Shown piece by piece: positions 1-10,000 of a DNA stretch of 64,000 bases. The DNA is taken from positions 310,001 through 374,000 of the forward strand of contig NZ_JAJUXI010000008.1 of NCBI RefSeq assembly GCF_021390515.1. Direction: 5' to 3'. The DNA comes from Dyadobacter sp. CY326 (lineage in GTDB: Bacteria > Bacteroidota > Bacteroidia > Cytophagales > Spirosomataceae). Position 1 is the stretch's first letter; every line of letters starts with the position of its first letter. The notes below the pieces were generated by a model that was not told the DNA's origin, searched no databases, and worked only from the letters and a program-made list of their open reading frames with translations. The position numbers were made by a program, and so were the translations under genes.

Positions 1-1352
1 GGGGTGATGCGCCCAAGCCAACCGGATCTGCCTGGAATTTTAACCGCGTCCGTTTTCTGCAAAATTCATTTCTGGCTGTCGGTGGGGTGGGAACGTTTCG
101 GTCGTCGTATAATAACGGTTATTCGTGGTCCTCTTTAACCACCAATCTCAGAAATATGCAGATCAATGGCTCGGCGTTTGGAAACGGGAATTTCGTGGCG
201 GTTGGAAGTGCGCCGCTGGACAATGGATCGACGGGACTAGGGAACACAAACCTCGCGATTGTCTCAACTGACGGAATTAACTATACGGTCGGGCAAACGG
301 TAAAGCTGGTTGGCGGTGCAAAATCCATTAATGATGTAGCTTTTGGAAATAACCTATTTGTGGCCGTAGGAGCCGATGCATTGATCCAGACTTCGCCGGA
401 TGGTAAAAACTGGACATATTGCCAGGTCGAATTCGGACAAAATCTCATCGGCGTTACATATGGCGATGGAAGGTTCGTGGCAGTGGGGCTCCATGGCCTT
501 ATAATGTGGTCTTACGATGGACTGGTTTGGAAGAAATCGACTAATAAGGTCCTTTACTCCATCAAGACCGTGGCTTATGGTAACGGAATGTTCGTGCTCG
601 TGGGACCCTACGGTCTTATTGGTACGTCGCCGGATGGCAGTACCTGGTCGTACCGTTACAGTGGCACTACAAACCACCTCAACGGTGTCGCGTTTGGACA
701 CAACCAATGGATTGCGGTTGGACAAAATAACACCATCCTTACCTCGTCCGACGGCAATAAGTGGACACCGCTAACCCCTAATGTTGCGATAGGCAAGAGT
801 GACTATACAGATATTATTTATAATACCCATTTTGTGATTACCGGGACTAACGGTAGGATTGTAAGATTTATACCGAACACATTTTGGTCAAACCCTTCAT
901 CATCCACCTATAAACACCTGAATACCATTTCTTACGGCAACGGCCGGTATATTGCAGGAGGAAATTCCGGAGCTTTGCAGATGTCGATTAACCCCTATTA
1001 TTATCCTGATACCCCCGGTTCGCCAGCCGAGGAAGCTCTCTTCAGGGTAGGTGGTACTAATATGGATGAAAATGCAGTTGAAGAAGAAACCCCGAATGTT
1101 GCATTTAATGCTACTACTTATCCTAATCCGGTTGATGATCAGTTTTCTGTTAACATTGAAGGAGCTGAGGGAGAAAAAGTGAGGTTGCAGTTGCTGGACG
1201 TCTCCGGTCGCACGATCCTGGATAAAGTGGTAACTGCCGAAACTGGTACGCACCAGGAAACAATCCCGGTGACTCAAAAACAAACCGGAATGTACGTCCT
1301 GCGGGTCAGCACCGCTACGCACACGCAAAGTTTGAAAATACTAAAACGATAA
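1..1352 (+). CDS. Secreted beta-propeller-like repeat protein with type IX sorting domain (5' partial)
   Basis: The reading frame is open from base 3, so the gene begins before the window; the GTG at 87 is only an internal codon. The visible part carries about six repeats of roughly 40-45 residues of the form FGNNLFVAVG...SPDGKNW, typical of BNR/Ycf48-like beta-propeller blades. After a short linker the last 75 or so residues (YPNPVDDQFSVN, then VSGRTI, GMYVLRV and a basic end) match the type A C-terminal sorting domain of the type IX (Por) secretion system. By family knowledge the product would cross the outer membrane and be released or surface-anchored. Its ligand cannot be told. It converges on the glycosyltransferase pair, with only 31 bases between the stop codons. 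Confidence 0.85.
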   Translation, partial: GDAPKPTGSAWNFNRVRFLQNSFLAVGGVGTFRSSYNNGYSWSSLTTNLRNMQINGSAFGNGNFVAVGSAPLDNGSTGLGNTNLAIVSTDGINYTVGQTVKLVGGAKSINDVAFGNNLFVAVGADALIQTSPDGKNWTYCQVEFGQNLIGVTYGDGRFVAVGLHGLIMWSYDGLVWKKSTNKVLYSIKTVAYGNGMFVLVGPYGLIGTSPDGSTWSYRYSGTTNHLNGVAFGHNQWIAVGQNNTILTSSDGNKWTPLTPNVAIGKSDYTDIIYNTHFVITGTNGRIVRFIPNTFWSNPSSSTYKHLNTISYGNGRYIAGGNSGALQMSINPYYYPDTPGSPAEEALFRVGGTNMDENAVEEETPNVAFNATTYPNPVDDQFSVNIEGAEGEKVRLQLLDVSGRTILDKVVTAETGTHQETIPVTQKQTGMYVLRVSTATHTQSLKILKR

Positions 1353-1383
1353 AGCACACACTGACAGGAAATCCAAACGCTTT

Positions 1384-2244
1384 TTACTTACCTATATTTT
1401 TCAACTTTTTAGCCAGTCGTTCGGTAAAAAAGGCAATGCGGTTCAGCGGTTTGGCCGCATTGCTTAAAGTTACGGGCGTATGACCATTTGATGCTGCTGG
1501 TTTGAAATCTTTTAAGCTATCATACTGCTGCCGATAGGATGATACAAAGTGCACGGCAATCGTATTATGGTTTACCAAAGTGTGGTCGGTAGCCATAATA
1601 ATTTGATTGGGGTTAAAGTAATTTACTCTATTACCGGCAGATGCGAGTACAGCCCATAACGTTTGTTCGGCCCACACTTTAAAGATAGCCAGGCCATTGC
1701 TGAATGCCGGGTCTTTCAGCAAGTTTTCCAAAAAGTCAAGATCAAAAGCCTGACGTGGAAAGTAAATGATTCCCGTGTTTATTTTAGGAAAGAGTGTGTG
1801 TTTGAATTTGAAAAAGTTTACCGGGTTGAACGAAATGGCGTTCTGCGTATCGTACATAAAAGTGGGAGTGCCATTAAAATTCGGAAGCTTGTACGGCTGA
1901 AAAAAGAAGATATCGCTATCGATAAAAAAAATATCATCATCATTATACAAGGAAACATCAAATAGCTTTTGTGCCAACACATTTTCCTCCCTGAATTTTT
2001 TACAAAGCGTGTAAGCTTGCAGTTTTTGTTCTATAATGGGAGTGCGAACGCTTTTACGTACAATGGTCGAACCGGGTAATGCGGTGAGCAGTTTTTGCTC
2101 ATCGGCACCGGTAATGGAGCCGTCTTCGTATATCTCAAGCATTATAATGTCTTCGGCCTGCTGAACAAAGCTTTGCAGGCAGGCAATAGAAAAATCGAGC
2201 CCTCGCTGACCCAGCAAAGTTTTGCATTTTATGGTGTTGGCCAT
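1384..2244 (-). CDS. GT-A-fold glycosyltransferase-like protein
   Basis: The 286-residue product from the ATG at 2244 has a nucleotide-diphospho-sugar transferase look: an N-terminal strand/helix region, then FIDSDIFFF around residues 107-115, where DSD is a candidate metal-binding DxD motif, followed by NTGIIYF and an AVHF...SYR segment near the end. No signal peptide or membrane segment is visible, so it is probably cytosolic or peripheral. An upstream in-frame start at 2268 would overlap the preceding gene; the ATG at 2244 lies four bases after that gene's stop and begins with the more protein-like MANTIK. It forms a two-gene unit with the next glycosyltransferase. Acceptor and sugar donor are unknown; the class is inferred from motifs. 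Confidence 0.6.
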   Translation of the reverse strand: MANTIKCKTLLGQRGLDFSIACLQSFVQQAEDIIMLEIYEDGSITGADEQKLLTALPGSTIVRKSVRTPIIEQKLQAYTLCKKFREENVLAQKLFDVSLYNDDDIFFIDSDIFFFQPYKLPNFNGTPTFMYDTQNAISFNPVNFFKFKHTLFPKINTGIIYFPRQAFDLDFLENLLKDPAFSNGLAIFKVWAEQTLWAVLASAGNRVNYFNPNQIIMATDHTLVNHNTIAVHFVSSYRQQYDSLKDFKPAASNGHTPVTLSNAAKPLNRIAFFTERLAKKLKNIGK

Positions 2245-2248
2245 GGTG

Positions 2249-3283
2249 TTAGAGCGTTTGAATAACACTTGTTGCTATACTTTTTTGATTCCGTTTTTTA
2301 TACCAGGCCAGCAAGCGTGTGCGTGCTGCTTCTGCATCCTTTACCGGCAACGCCGATGCCGTGTCAAAGTAATCCGCTCCATTGGTTAGCCCATCCAGGA
2401 TCTCTTCTTTAATCGCATTAAAATTAATGGGCATTACACCATAAGCCGCATACGCCGAAAGTATACCTGATTTACCCAGCAAATGCGGCGGATAATCGAG
2501 CGCACCATAGGCACAGCGGTTAAGGTAAGGAGCAATATCTTCGGCGGGTAGTTTGCCGAGGGCATTAAATTGCACCTGAGCGCCGGTGTAGCTCATATGG
2601 CCTGCGCCAATATCATAAATGGTTTGAATGCCGGCGTTCTTAATAACGTTGTTGAATAATGGATTGCCGTAGATGCTCGCCCTTGATGATTGCGAACCGA
2701 AAATTACCATTGCGGCATCTTCCTTTCGAATGCTTTTGTTATAATAAGCCTCCGGTATGTTAGCGCATAAGCCGGTAACGATTAACGTATTGGGTTTGCC
2801 TTTTAACAACTCCGATAATAACACTTTATAAAGCTGGCAGTTGGTAAAAGTTTGGTCGGCTAAGGCATAAAGCTGCTTGACTATAATTTTTTGCAGGTAA
2901 GTGGTGTAATAAGCCGTGCGCAACATACTCGTGCTGGTTGCATACAACTCATGAAAATAAACCAGCACTTTGCAATTGGTATGCTGTTTTAGTTTTTTTA
3001 ATGCCTTAGGCATATAAAATGGAAGTCCCTTTTCCTGGTAAGCGTAGTTTACGAAATGCAGCATAACTACATCGGGCCGGCAATCAGAAAGCTTTGTATA
3101 AAAATCAGCAGCGCTAAACTCCGTTACCTGACCGGCCTTATTGCCGGGGGGTAAATCTTTTACCAAAAAAAACGCCTCCGATGGATACAGCTCTTCCAGG
3201 GTTTGCGACAGCAGGAATGAGAAATCGCCTAAGCCGTTTATTGCAGGAGGCAAGGTCGGAGTAATGTGAACAATTCTTTTCAT
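2249..3283 (-). CDS. Glycosyltransferase (GT-B, group 1-like)
   Basis: The start at 3283 gives MKRIVHITPTLPPAINGLGDFS, the classic beginning of GT-B glycosyltransferases (a beta strand and a glycine-rich loop near residue 15-20); a longer frame to 3352 adds only low-complexity leader. Mid-protein strands such as VVMLHFVNYAY and CKVLVYFHE fit the N-terminal Rossmann domain. The C-terminal half contains MVIFGSQSSRASIYG and a LGKSGILSAYAAYGVMPI segment that resembles the donor-binding region, although the usual E-x7-E is not clear. About 345 residues, soluble. It is transcribed toward and almost fused to the GT-A-like gene, so both may act on one cell-surface glycan. Substrate is unknown. Confidence 0.65.
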   Translation of the reverse strand: MKRIVHITPTLPPAINGLGDFSFLLSQTLEELYPSEAFFLVKDLPPGNKAGQVTEFSAADFYTKLSDCRPDVVMLHFVNYAYQEKGLPFYMPKALKKLKQHTNCKVLVYFHELYATSTSMLRTAYYTTYLQKIIVKQLYALADQTFTNCQLYKVLLSELLKGKPNTLIVTGLCANIPEAYYNKSIRKEDAAMVIFGSQSSRASIYGNPLFNNVIKNAGIQTIYDIGAGHMSYTGAQVQFNALGKLPAEDIAPYLNRCAYGALDYPPHLLGKSGILSAYAAYGVMPINFNAIKEEILDGLTNGADYFDTASALPVKDAEAARTRLLAWYKKRNQKSIATSVIQTL

Positions 3284-3553
3284 AAACTGCTTGTGTCGTG
3301 TCGCCTGGATTGGGTATTTGCCGCTGTAACCAAGCGTTGTAGTTGAAAGCAATTAAATTAAGTATTTGTTTTGCAAAACCATTAACCGAGAGCTAAAATG
3401 GTCAACGGAATTAAATCAGTTCATTGACAACGGTTGAAACAAAAAATCCAAAAATTGCTAGATCAACAAAAAACCTGGTGTAATTTGTCATAACGGATGA
3501 AGCGTTTTGACTAAAAGTCAAGATCACTAAATAAAAACAAAGAACTAAACCAC

Positions 3554-4333
3554 ATGTATAAAATGAGATTATCAGGACTTTTTGCAAGCGTATTATTAGT
3601 GATCATATCGTTAGGCCAGGCCTCGGGCTTTGCAAAGAAACGGGAACTTTATGAGCTGAAAACTTATCATGTCAAAGACAGCAGCCAGCGTGAGCGACTG
3701 GAAACGTTTCTAAAACAGGCTTACCTCCCAGCACTTCACCGTGCCGGCATCGGAAAAGTTGGCGTTTTCAAACCTGCCAGCGATGCCGATTCGCTGATCT
3801 ATGTGCTGATACCATTTAAGTCGGCAGACCAATTTTTATCCTTGGCGGAGAAGATGGCAAATGATAAAACCTTTCTAGCTGCGGGCGATGACTATCTTAA
3901 CACAAGCTTTGACAACCCGGTGTTCAAGGGCATTGAATCCGTTCTCATGGAATCGATTTCTGGAATGCCGTTGCTTAAAGTGCCCGACCTAAAATCAGAC
4001 GCTGCTGACAGGATTTATGAACTTCGGAGATATGAAGCAGCCAGTGAGAAACTGCATGACAATAAAATAAGCCAGTTTAATAATGGTGAGCTTGATATTT
4101 TCAAACGCCTTGGTTTCAACACGGTATTTTGCGGAAAAGTCAAAGCTGGCAGCAAATTGCCCAGCCTGATCTATATGACTTCATTCGACAATAAAGTAGA
4201 GCGGGATGCACATTGGAAAGCGTTTAGTGCTGATCCTGAGTGGGTAAAGCTAAATGCCCTCCCGGAATATGCACATAACTTTTTAAGAGCAGACATTTAT
4301 CTGCTTCATCCGGTAACTTATTCTGAGATATAA
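3554..4333 (+). CDS. Secreted NIPSNAP family protein
   Basis: The 259-residue protein has an N-terminal signal sequence (hydrophobic residues 6-24, ending near ASGFA) followed by two NIPSNAP units: ELYELKTYHV at about 31-40 and IYELRRYEA at about 155-163. Each unit is a ferredoxin-like alpha/beta barrel module, and the family is often annotated NIPSNAP domain-containing in Bacteroidota. The second unit ends with the typical RDAHWKAF...DPEWVKL motif. The biochemical role of bacterial NIPSNAP proteins is unsettled; export to the periplasm is inferred from the signal. A second ATG three codons in (3563) is an equally plausible start. It stands alone, 270 bases from the divergent glycosyltransferase. 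Confidence 0.85.
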   Translation: MYKMRLSGLFASVLLVIISLGQASGFAKKRELYELKTYHVKDSSQRERLETFLKQAYLPALHRAGIGKVGVFKPASDADSLIYVLIPFKSADQFLSLAEKMANDKTFLAAGDDYLNTSFDNPVFKGIESVLMESISGMPLLKVPDLKSDAADRIYELRRYEAASEKLHDNKISQFNNGELDIFKRLGFNTVFCGKVKAGSKLPSLIYMTSFDNKVERDAHWKAFSADPEWVKLNALPEYAHNFLRADIYLLHPVTYSEI

Positions 4334-4437
4334 CAGGTGATGTGACTGTAAATTGGGCAAGCACCATATTTATTTTCGCTTCATTCAAGCAATAAATTAT
4401 TCTTGATTACAATTGAATTCAACTTGCACGAAAAAGT

Positions 4438-4803
4438 ATGCAGATAACACCTGAACACAATGAGCGGATGGCTAAAATGACCTTTTCGTCAGTGTATCCC
4501 CACTACATTACAAAAGTTGAAAGCAAAGGCAGGACCATAGAAGAACTGCATCAGGTAATCACATGGCTGACTGGCTTTGACGAAGAAACATTGAAAGGCC
4601 TGGTCGACGAAAAAGTAACGTTCGATACATTTTTCAAGAAGGCAGAATTGAACCAGAATGCAGACCTGATCACCGGCGTAATCTGCGGCTATCGCATTGA
4701 GGAGATTGACAATCCGCTTACCCGAAAAGTACGATATCTGGACAAACTGGTCGACGAACTGGCGAAAGGCAGAAAGATGGAGAAGATCCTTCGGAAGGCA
4801 TGA
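4438..4803 (+). CDS. DUF2200 family protein
   Basis: The 121-residue soluble protein matches the DUF2200 family over its whole length: the N-terminal RMAKMTFSSVYPHY block, KGRTIEELHQVI.WLTGFDE in the middle, and a conserved end rich in charged residues (RYLDKLVDELAKGR). The length is normal for the family, which has no assigned function. It is separately spaced from its neighbours (104 bases after the NIPSNAP gene, 133 before the sigma factor) and is probably its own transcription unit. Assignment to the family is confident; any function would be a guess. Confidence 0.85.
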   Translation: MQITPEHNERMAKMTFSSVYPHYITKVESKGRTIEELHQVITWLTGFDEETLKGLVDEKVTFDTFFKKAELNQNADLITGVICGYRIEEIDNPLTRKVRYLDKLVDELAKGRKMEKILRKA

Positions 4804-4936
4804 TAATTTTGATTTACATGCTTTTCAAGTATTGATATACCAATTTTAAATGTAAAATATTTGTCAATTAAAGGTTACATTTGTTATGTTACATCTAGTT
4901 TCGATTTGTGATGCCTAAATATTTACGTCTCCTAAA

Positions 4937-5524
4937 ATGTCATATCCGGCTCTACTCAATGGTGAAAAAGAAATATTGCAGCAAGTCGCCAGCGGCAATG
5001 AAAGGGCATTCCGAGCCTTGTTCAATAAGTATCATCATAAACTGGGATCGTATATTTTTCACATTTTAAAATCTGACGAGCTTGCTGAGGAAATTGTGCA
5101 GGATGTGTTCCTGAAAGTCTGGACAAACCGAGCCTCACTTGGCGAAATCAATAATTTCCAGGCATATCTGCTTGTCATTTCCAAAAACCATGCGCTGAAC
5201 TGTCTTAAAAAGATAGCAAATGAAAAGGCGCTCACTTCCCACTTGGATGTCTGGAATTTAGAAACGCAACCGGAAGAATCGAGCGAAGACAACGAGCGAT
5301 ACAGTCTTGTTGATCAAGCCATTGATCAGCTTCCAAAGCAACAAAAATTGGTTTATCTGCTGAGCCGTCATGAACGTTTGCAATATGCTGAAATCGCTAA
5401 CCGTCTTAGCATTTCACAGAAAACTGTAAAAAAATACCTGCAAATTTCTACTGAGTCCATCACTTGCTACATTCGTAAGAATCTGACAATCAGCACATTG
5501 TTGATTATGTTCAAATTTTTTTAA
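4937..5524 (+). CDS. ECF RNA polymerase sigma factor (FecI-like)
   Basis: This is a 195-residue sigma-70 of the extracytoplasmic-function type. Region 2 lies at about residues 24-92 (FNKYHHKLGSYI, EEIVQDVFLKVW), and region 4 at about 130-180 (LPKQQKLVYLLSRHERLQYAEIA then ISQKTVKKYL, the helix-turn-helix). The last twenty residues are hydrophobic and longer than usual. It is followed by FecR and a SusC with an STN domain, the normal order of a Bacteroidota cell-surface signalling set: SusC senses its ligand, FecR relays, and this factor transcribes the SusC/SusD genes. That regulatory link is inferred from synteny and domain content. Confidence 0.92.
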   Translation: MSYPALLNGEKEILQQVASGNERAFRALFNKYHHKLGSYIFHILKSDELAEEIVQDVFLKVWTNRASLGEINNFQAYLLVISKNHALNCLKKIANEKALTSHLDVWNLETQPEESSEDNERYSLVDQAIDQLPKQQKLVYLLSRHERLQYAEIANRLSISQKTVKKYLQISTESITCYIRKNLTISTLLIMFKFF

Positions 5525-5613
5525 AAATATTCATATTTCAATGCCTCCGTTTTAACAGTCTTTTTGTCTTGTATGCAGACGCAATGCTTGTATGGCCTGC
5601 ATGACTGTTTTCT

Positions 5614-6825
5614 ATGGATGAATATGCTACGAGATTAATTTATTTGTTCAATCTGTACTATTCCGGAGATGCTACCAGCGAGCAGACGGCAGAGTTAATG
5701 TCAATGATACGGGAAGCAAAACACGATGAACAGCTCAGTGCGTTGCTGGAAGAATTTTGGAAAAACCAGCGCATTGATGACGTTTTTTTCACAAAACAGA
5801 CAAGTGACAAAATCCTGAATTCCATAATTGAACCTGATCTTGTTAATGACGACGATTCAGAGGATGATGGACCACTCCAGGCAAGATTTTTTGGTGTGTG
5901 GCGTTTAGCCGCGGCGGCCGTCGTGCTGCTGATTGGATTTGGTGCATTTTATAAATTCAAACTAGCCAAAACAAAGGAGCAGGTCACAATTGTCAAAGCT
6001 GCGGTTAAAGACTTGCCGCCGGGAGGCAACCGTGCTTTGTTAACATTGGCAGACGGTTCCACGATCATTCTGGATAGTGCAGCCAACGGATTACTGGCAA
6101 CACAGGGCGCTACGAAAATCAGTAAAAAAGAGAATGGCCAGCTGGTTTACAGTTCGGCAGACAACGAAAATGATCTGCCTCTGAACCAGATCAACATGCT
6201 TTCGACACCGAAAGGTGGCCAATATCAGATTTTCCTTCCGGATGGAAGTAAGGTTTGGCTTAACGCTTTATCGTCTATAAAATATCCCGCTGCTTTCGCA
6301 AAAGACGAACGGATGGTTGAGGTTACCGGGGAAGTTTTCTTCGAAGTGCAAAAAGATAAAAGCAGGCCATTCAAAGTCCGTTTCGGGGAAACTGAGGTGG
6401 AGGTTTTGGGGACAAGCTTCAATGTAATGGCTTACAAAGACGACAGTATTTCCAGAACAACGTTGGTGGAAGGCTCTGTTTCCCTAACAAATAAACACAT
6501 TAACCAACGGCTGAAACCTGGCCAGCAGGCCTCCGTTGGTGCATCCGGAAAAATTACAACGCATATGGTGGATGTTGAAGAAGCCATTGCCTGGAAAAAG
6601 GGTCTGTTTTATTTCCGGGATGCCGGCATTCCGCAAATTATGAGAAAGGTGGCCAGGTGGTATGATGTGGAGATCCGTTATGAAGGCACCGTTCCCGTGA
6701 GGCAGTGTTCGGGAAAAATCCCGATGGATGTGAACATTTCGGAGTTGCTGCAAATGCTAAATTATATGGGTGTTGCATGCAGGATGGAAGACAGTCGGGT
6801 TATTGTTTCTACAAAGCAACATTAA
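5614..6825 (+). CDS. FecR family anti-sigma factor
   Basis: The 403-residue inner-membrane protein has a cytoplasmic N-terminal part (about 1-95) that would bind the sigma factor, one membrane helix near 96-113 (WRLAAAAVVLLIGFGAFY), and a periplasmic FecR domain at about 195-295 (LPDGSKVWLNALSSIKYP, EVTGEVFFEV, VEVLGTSFNVMAY). It ends in a DUF4974 domain (about 330-398) that by family knowledge contacts the STN domain of the partner SusC. It sits 89 bases after the ECF sigma gene and before the SusC gene, so it should be the relay between receptor and sigma factor. Confidence 0.93.
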   Translation: MDEYATRLIYLFNLYYSGDATSEQTAELMSMIREAKHDEQLSALLEEFWKNQRIDDVFFTKQTSDKILNSIIEPDLVNDDDSEDDGPLQARFFGVWRLAAAAVVLLIGFGAFYKFKLAKTKEQVTIVKAAVKDLPPGGNRALLTLADGSTIILDSAANGLLATQGATKISKKENGQLVYSSADNENDLPLNQINMLSTPKGGQYQIFLPDGSKVWLNALSSIKYPAAFAKDERMVEVTGEVFFEVQKDKSRPFKVRFGETEVEVLGTSFNVMAYKDDSISRTTLVEGSVSLTNKHINQRLKPGQQASVGASGKITTHMVDVEEAIAWKKGLFYFRDAGIPQIMRKVARWYDVEIRYEGTVPVRQCSGKIPMDVNISELLQMLNYMGVACRMEDSRVIVSTKQH

Positions 6826-7024
6826 CGTATATGCTATTACGTTCAAAGATTTAAACTACTAAACGAAAAAGATATGAGAAGATCGAGAAAGCCGCCGACG
6901 TGAATATGTGGCCTGAAATAAAAAACAGGGAAAATGCAGCAAACATCTCCCCTGCGCAAACTTAGGCCAGTCCATTAAAATCCTATTTCGAAGCGATTAA
7001 CGTATAACCTAATTTCACAAATAT

Positions 7025-10000
7025 ATGATAATTATATTTTTACTCCGGCGTGGACTATCTAACCGGTTAGCCATACCAGCCAAACTCTTTTTGACTATGA
7101 AACTGGTAACGCTATTTCTTATGGCAACCCTGTCGCAGGTGACTGCCACCGGGTACAGCCAGAAAATTTCAATGGAGAGCAAGAATATTTCCATTGAAGC
7201 AGCCTTTACGGCCATTGAAAGCCAGACTGACTATCTTTTCCTGTACGACAAGCTGGATTTGCCTTCTGCACAGCTCGTTTCGGTAAACCTGAAAAATGCA
7301 ACGATCGACCAGGCTCTTGACCAGCTTTTTGCCGACTTGCCGCTTTCGTATAAGGTTTTCAAAAAGAACATTGTTATAAAAAAGAAAGAAAAACCAAGAG
7401 AAGAAGCGCGTGCATTATCTGCCCAGAAACCCGCTGTTTTGCAAACATTGAACGGAAAAGTGACAGATGAAAAAGGCGAAGCGCTGCCGGGTGTGAACAT
7501 TGTGGTAAAAGGAACATCGAAAGGTGCAACCACCAATACATCCGGAGAATATCAGATTGAAATTACAGAAACTGGCAGCATACTCGTGTTTTCCTACGTT
7601 GGCTATCTGACCCAGGAAATAGAAGCAGGCAGCAGAACAACATTGGATGTGACACTCAAAACCGATGATAAAGCATTGGAAGAAGTGGTTGTTGTGGGTT
7701 ACGGAACGCAGCGAAAAAGTGACCTGACCGGTTCTATTTCCTCTATTAAGGCAGAAGACCTGAAAAGATTGCCAACGACTTCATTTGATCAGGCCATACA
7801 GGGACGCGCTGCGGGCGTTCAGGTAACGCAGGGCTCCTCGGCTCCGGGTGGGCGGGTTTCGATCAGGATTCGTGGTGGGAATTCGCTGAGCAGCGGTAAC
7901 GAACCATTGTATGTTATTGACGGATATCCAATTACGGCCGGCGGGACGGCGGGTGGCAATGGTGCGGGGCAGAACCCGCTTGCTTCGATAAACCCGAGCG
8001 ACATTGCTTCCATGGAAATTTTGAAAGATGCTTCGGCCACAGCCATTTACGGCTCGCGGGGTGCCAATGGCGTTGTGCTTATCACTACAAAACGCGGCAA
8101 AGCCGGAAAAACTTCCGTAACCTACGATGGTTATTATGGAGTGCAAAAAGTGATTAAAAAGCTGGATATGATGAATGCCCGGGAATTTGCAACATTGGTC
8201 AATGAAGCCAGAGCGAATGATGGCGTAGCGACGCCTGCATATCCAAATGCGACGGATCTTTACAATTTCCCTGATCCATCCTCACTCGGCGAAGGAGTTG
8301 ATTATCAAGATGAAATTTTCAGATCAGCAGCCATCCAGAATCATACGCTGAGCATTTCAGGCGGTAATGACAATACTAAAATTGCCGTATCAGGAAGTTA
8401 TTTTGACCAAAAAGGGGTGTTGAAAAATTCTGATTTCAAACGGGCATCTATCAGAGCGAACATTGATACAAAACTCAGCAAAAACGTGATGTTGAGCACC
8501 AATCTTACAGCAAGCAAAGTTTGGGGTAACAACGGTCGCTCGGAAGGTGATGGCGGAGGAAATGCGAACACGGTAAATGCTGCGCTCATTATGCCTCCAA
8601 CCGTGCCCATTTTCCAACAGGATGGCAGTTATACACGCCTAAATCCAACACCAGGCGGATCTACGGTTCACAATCCTGTGCCCATTGTTTTGTTCCAAAA
8701 GGATTTTCAGAACGTAGACCGCGTGTTAGGGACAATGGCGTTTACCTGGAACATTATCACGGATTTGTCGCTGAAAGTTTCTTTGGGAACAGACATGTCA
8801 AGCGCAAGCCGCGAAACCTATGAGCCACGTCAAACAGTCAATGGTTTCAATTCAAATGGTCGTGCAGGCCAGTCGAACCGCCGTTCCTCGTCTTATTTGA
8901 ACGAGAACATTTTAAGTTATAACAAAACTTTTGATAAGCATCAATTCAATGCTGTTGCGGGATATACGCTGCAAATGGACAGGGACCAGCAGTTCAGCGC
9001 TTATTCAAGCAACTTCCTGACTGATTTGTATGGACCCGATAATTTGGATGCCGGCGCTGCATTTACCAGCCCGGATTCATATAAAAACCAAAGCAAGCTG
9101 GTTTCGTATCTGGGAAGGATCAATTATACTTTTAACAACAAATATCTGCTTTCCCTAACCGGCCGTGCAGACGGCAGCTCGAAATTCGGCGTTAACAACA
9201 AATGGGCATTTTTCCCATCCGTTGCGGTCGGATATAAACTGTCGGAAGAATCTTTCATTCAATCAATTGAGGCGATCAGCAATTTGAAAGTGCGTGCGAG
9301 TTTTGGTAAAACGGGTAACCAGAATATTTCAAATTATCAGTCACTGGCCCGGTTAGGTGTATTCAACTATGACCTAAGCGGTGCGCTCGTTTCAGGCTTG
9401 GCACCCGGCAACATTGCGAACCCGGATCTGCGTTGGGAAACGACGGCAACCACGGATTTTGGTATCGACCTCGATCTTTTTGGCAATCGCCTGAATTTCG
9501 TAGCTGATTATTATTACAAAAAGACGACAGATCTGCTTTGGAACATTAGCATTCCGCAAACTTCCGGTTTTGCTTCTATTTTCAGAAACGTTGGAAGTCT
9601 GCAAAACAAAGGACTTGAACTAAGTATTGGCGGTGAAATCTTCGCGAAGGAATTCAAATGGAACTCCCAGGCAAACTGGTCGATGAACCGCAATAAAGTG
9701 CTTGAAATTCCAGGCTACACCCCTACTTCACAGGGCGAACTTTCGGGCCACTTAAAAGTGAACGGAAGCTGGCTTGCACCCGGTCTGCCGGTTGGCGTTT
9801 GGAATTTGCTGCAATACGATGGCGTATTCCAGGATCAGGATCAGCTTGACAGAGGACCAAGGTCAACCAGTAACGATAAATTAGGTGATGCAAGATTCGT
9901 TGATCGCAATGGAAACGGCTCTATTAACCTGGCCGAAGACCGGATGATCGTTGGTGACCCAAATCCTGATTTTATATTCGGATGGTCCAACAATTTATCT

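Noticed and set aside
3458..3487. Promoter for the NIPSNAP gene (TAATTTG with an upstream TTG)
   Set aside because: The box is one base short of the consensus and the spacing to the TTG is 23 bases, too long for a confident call.
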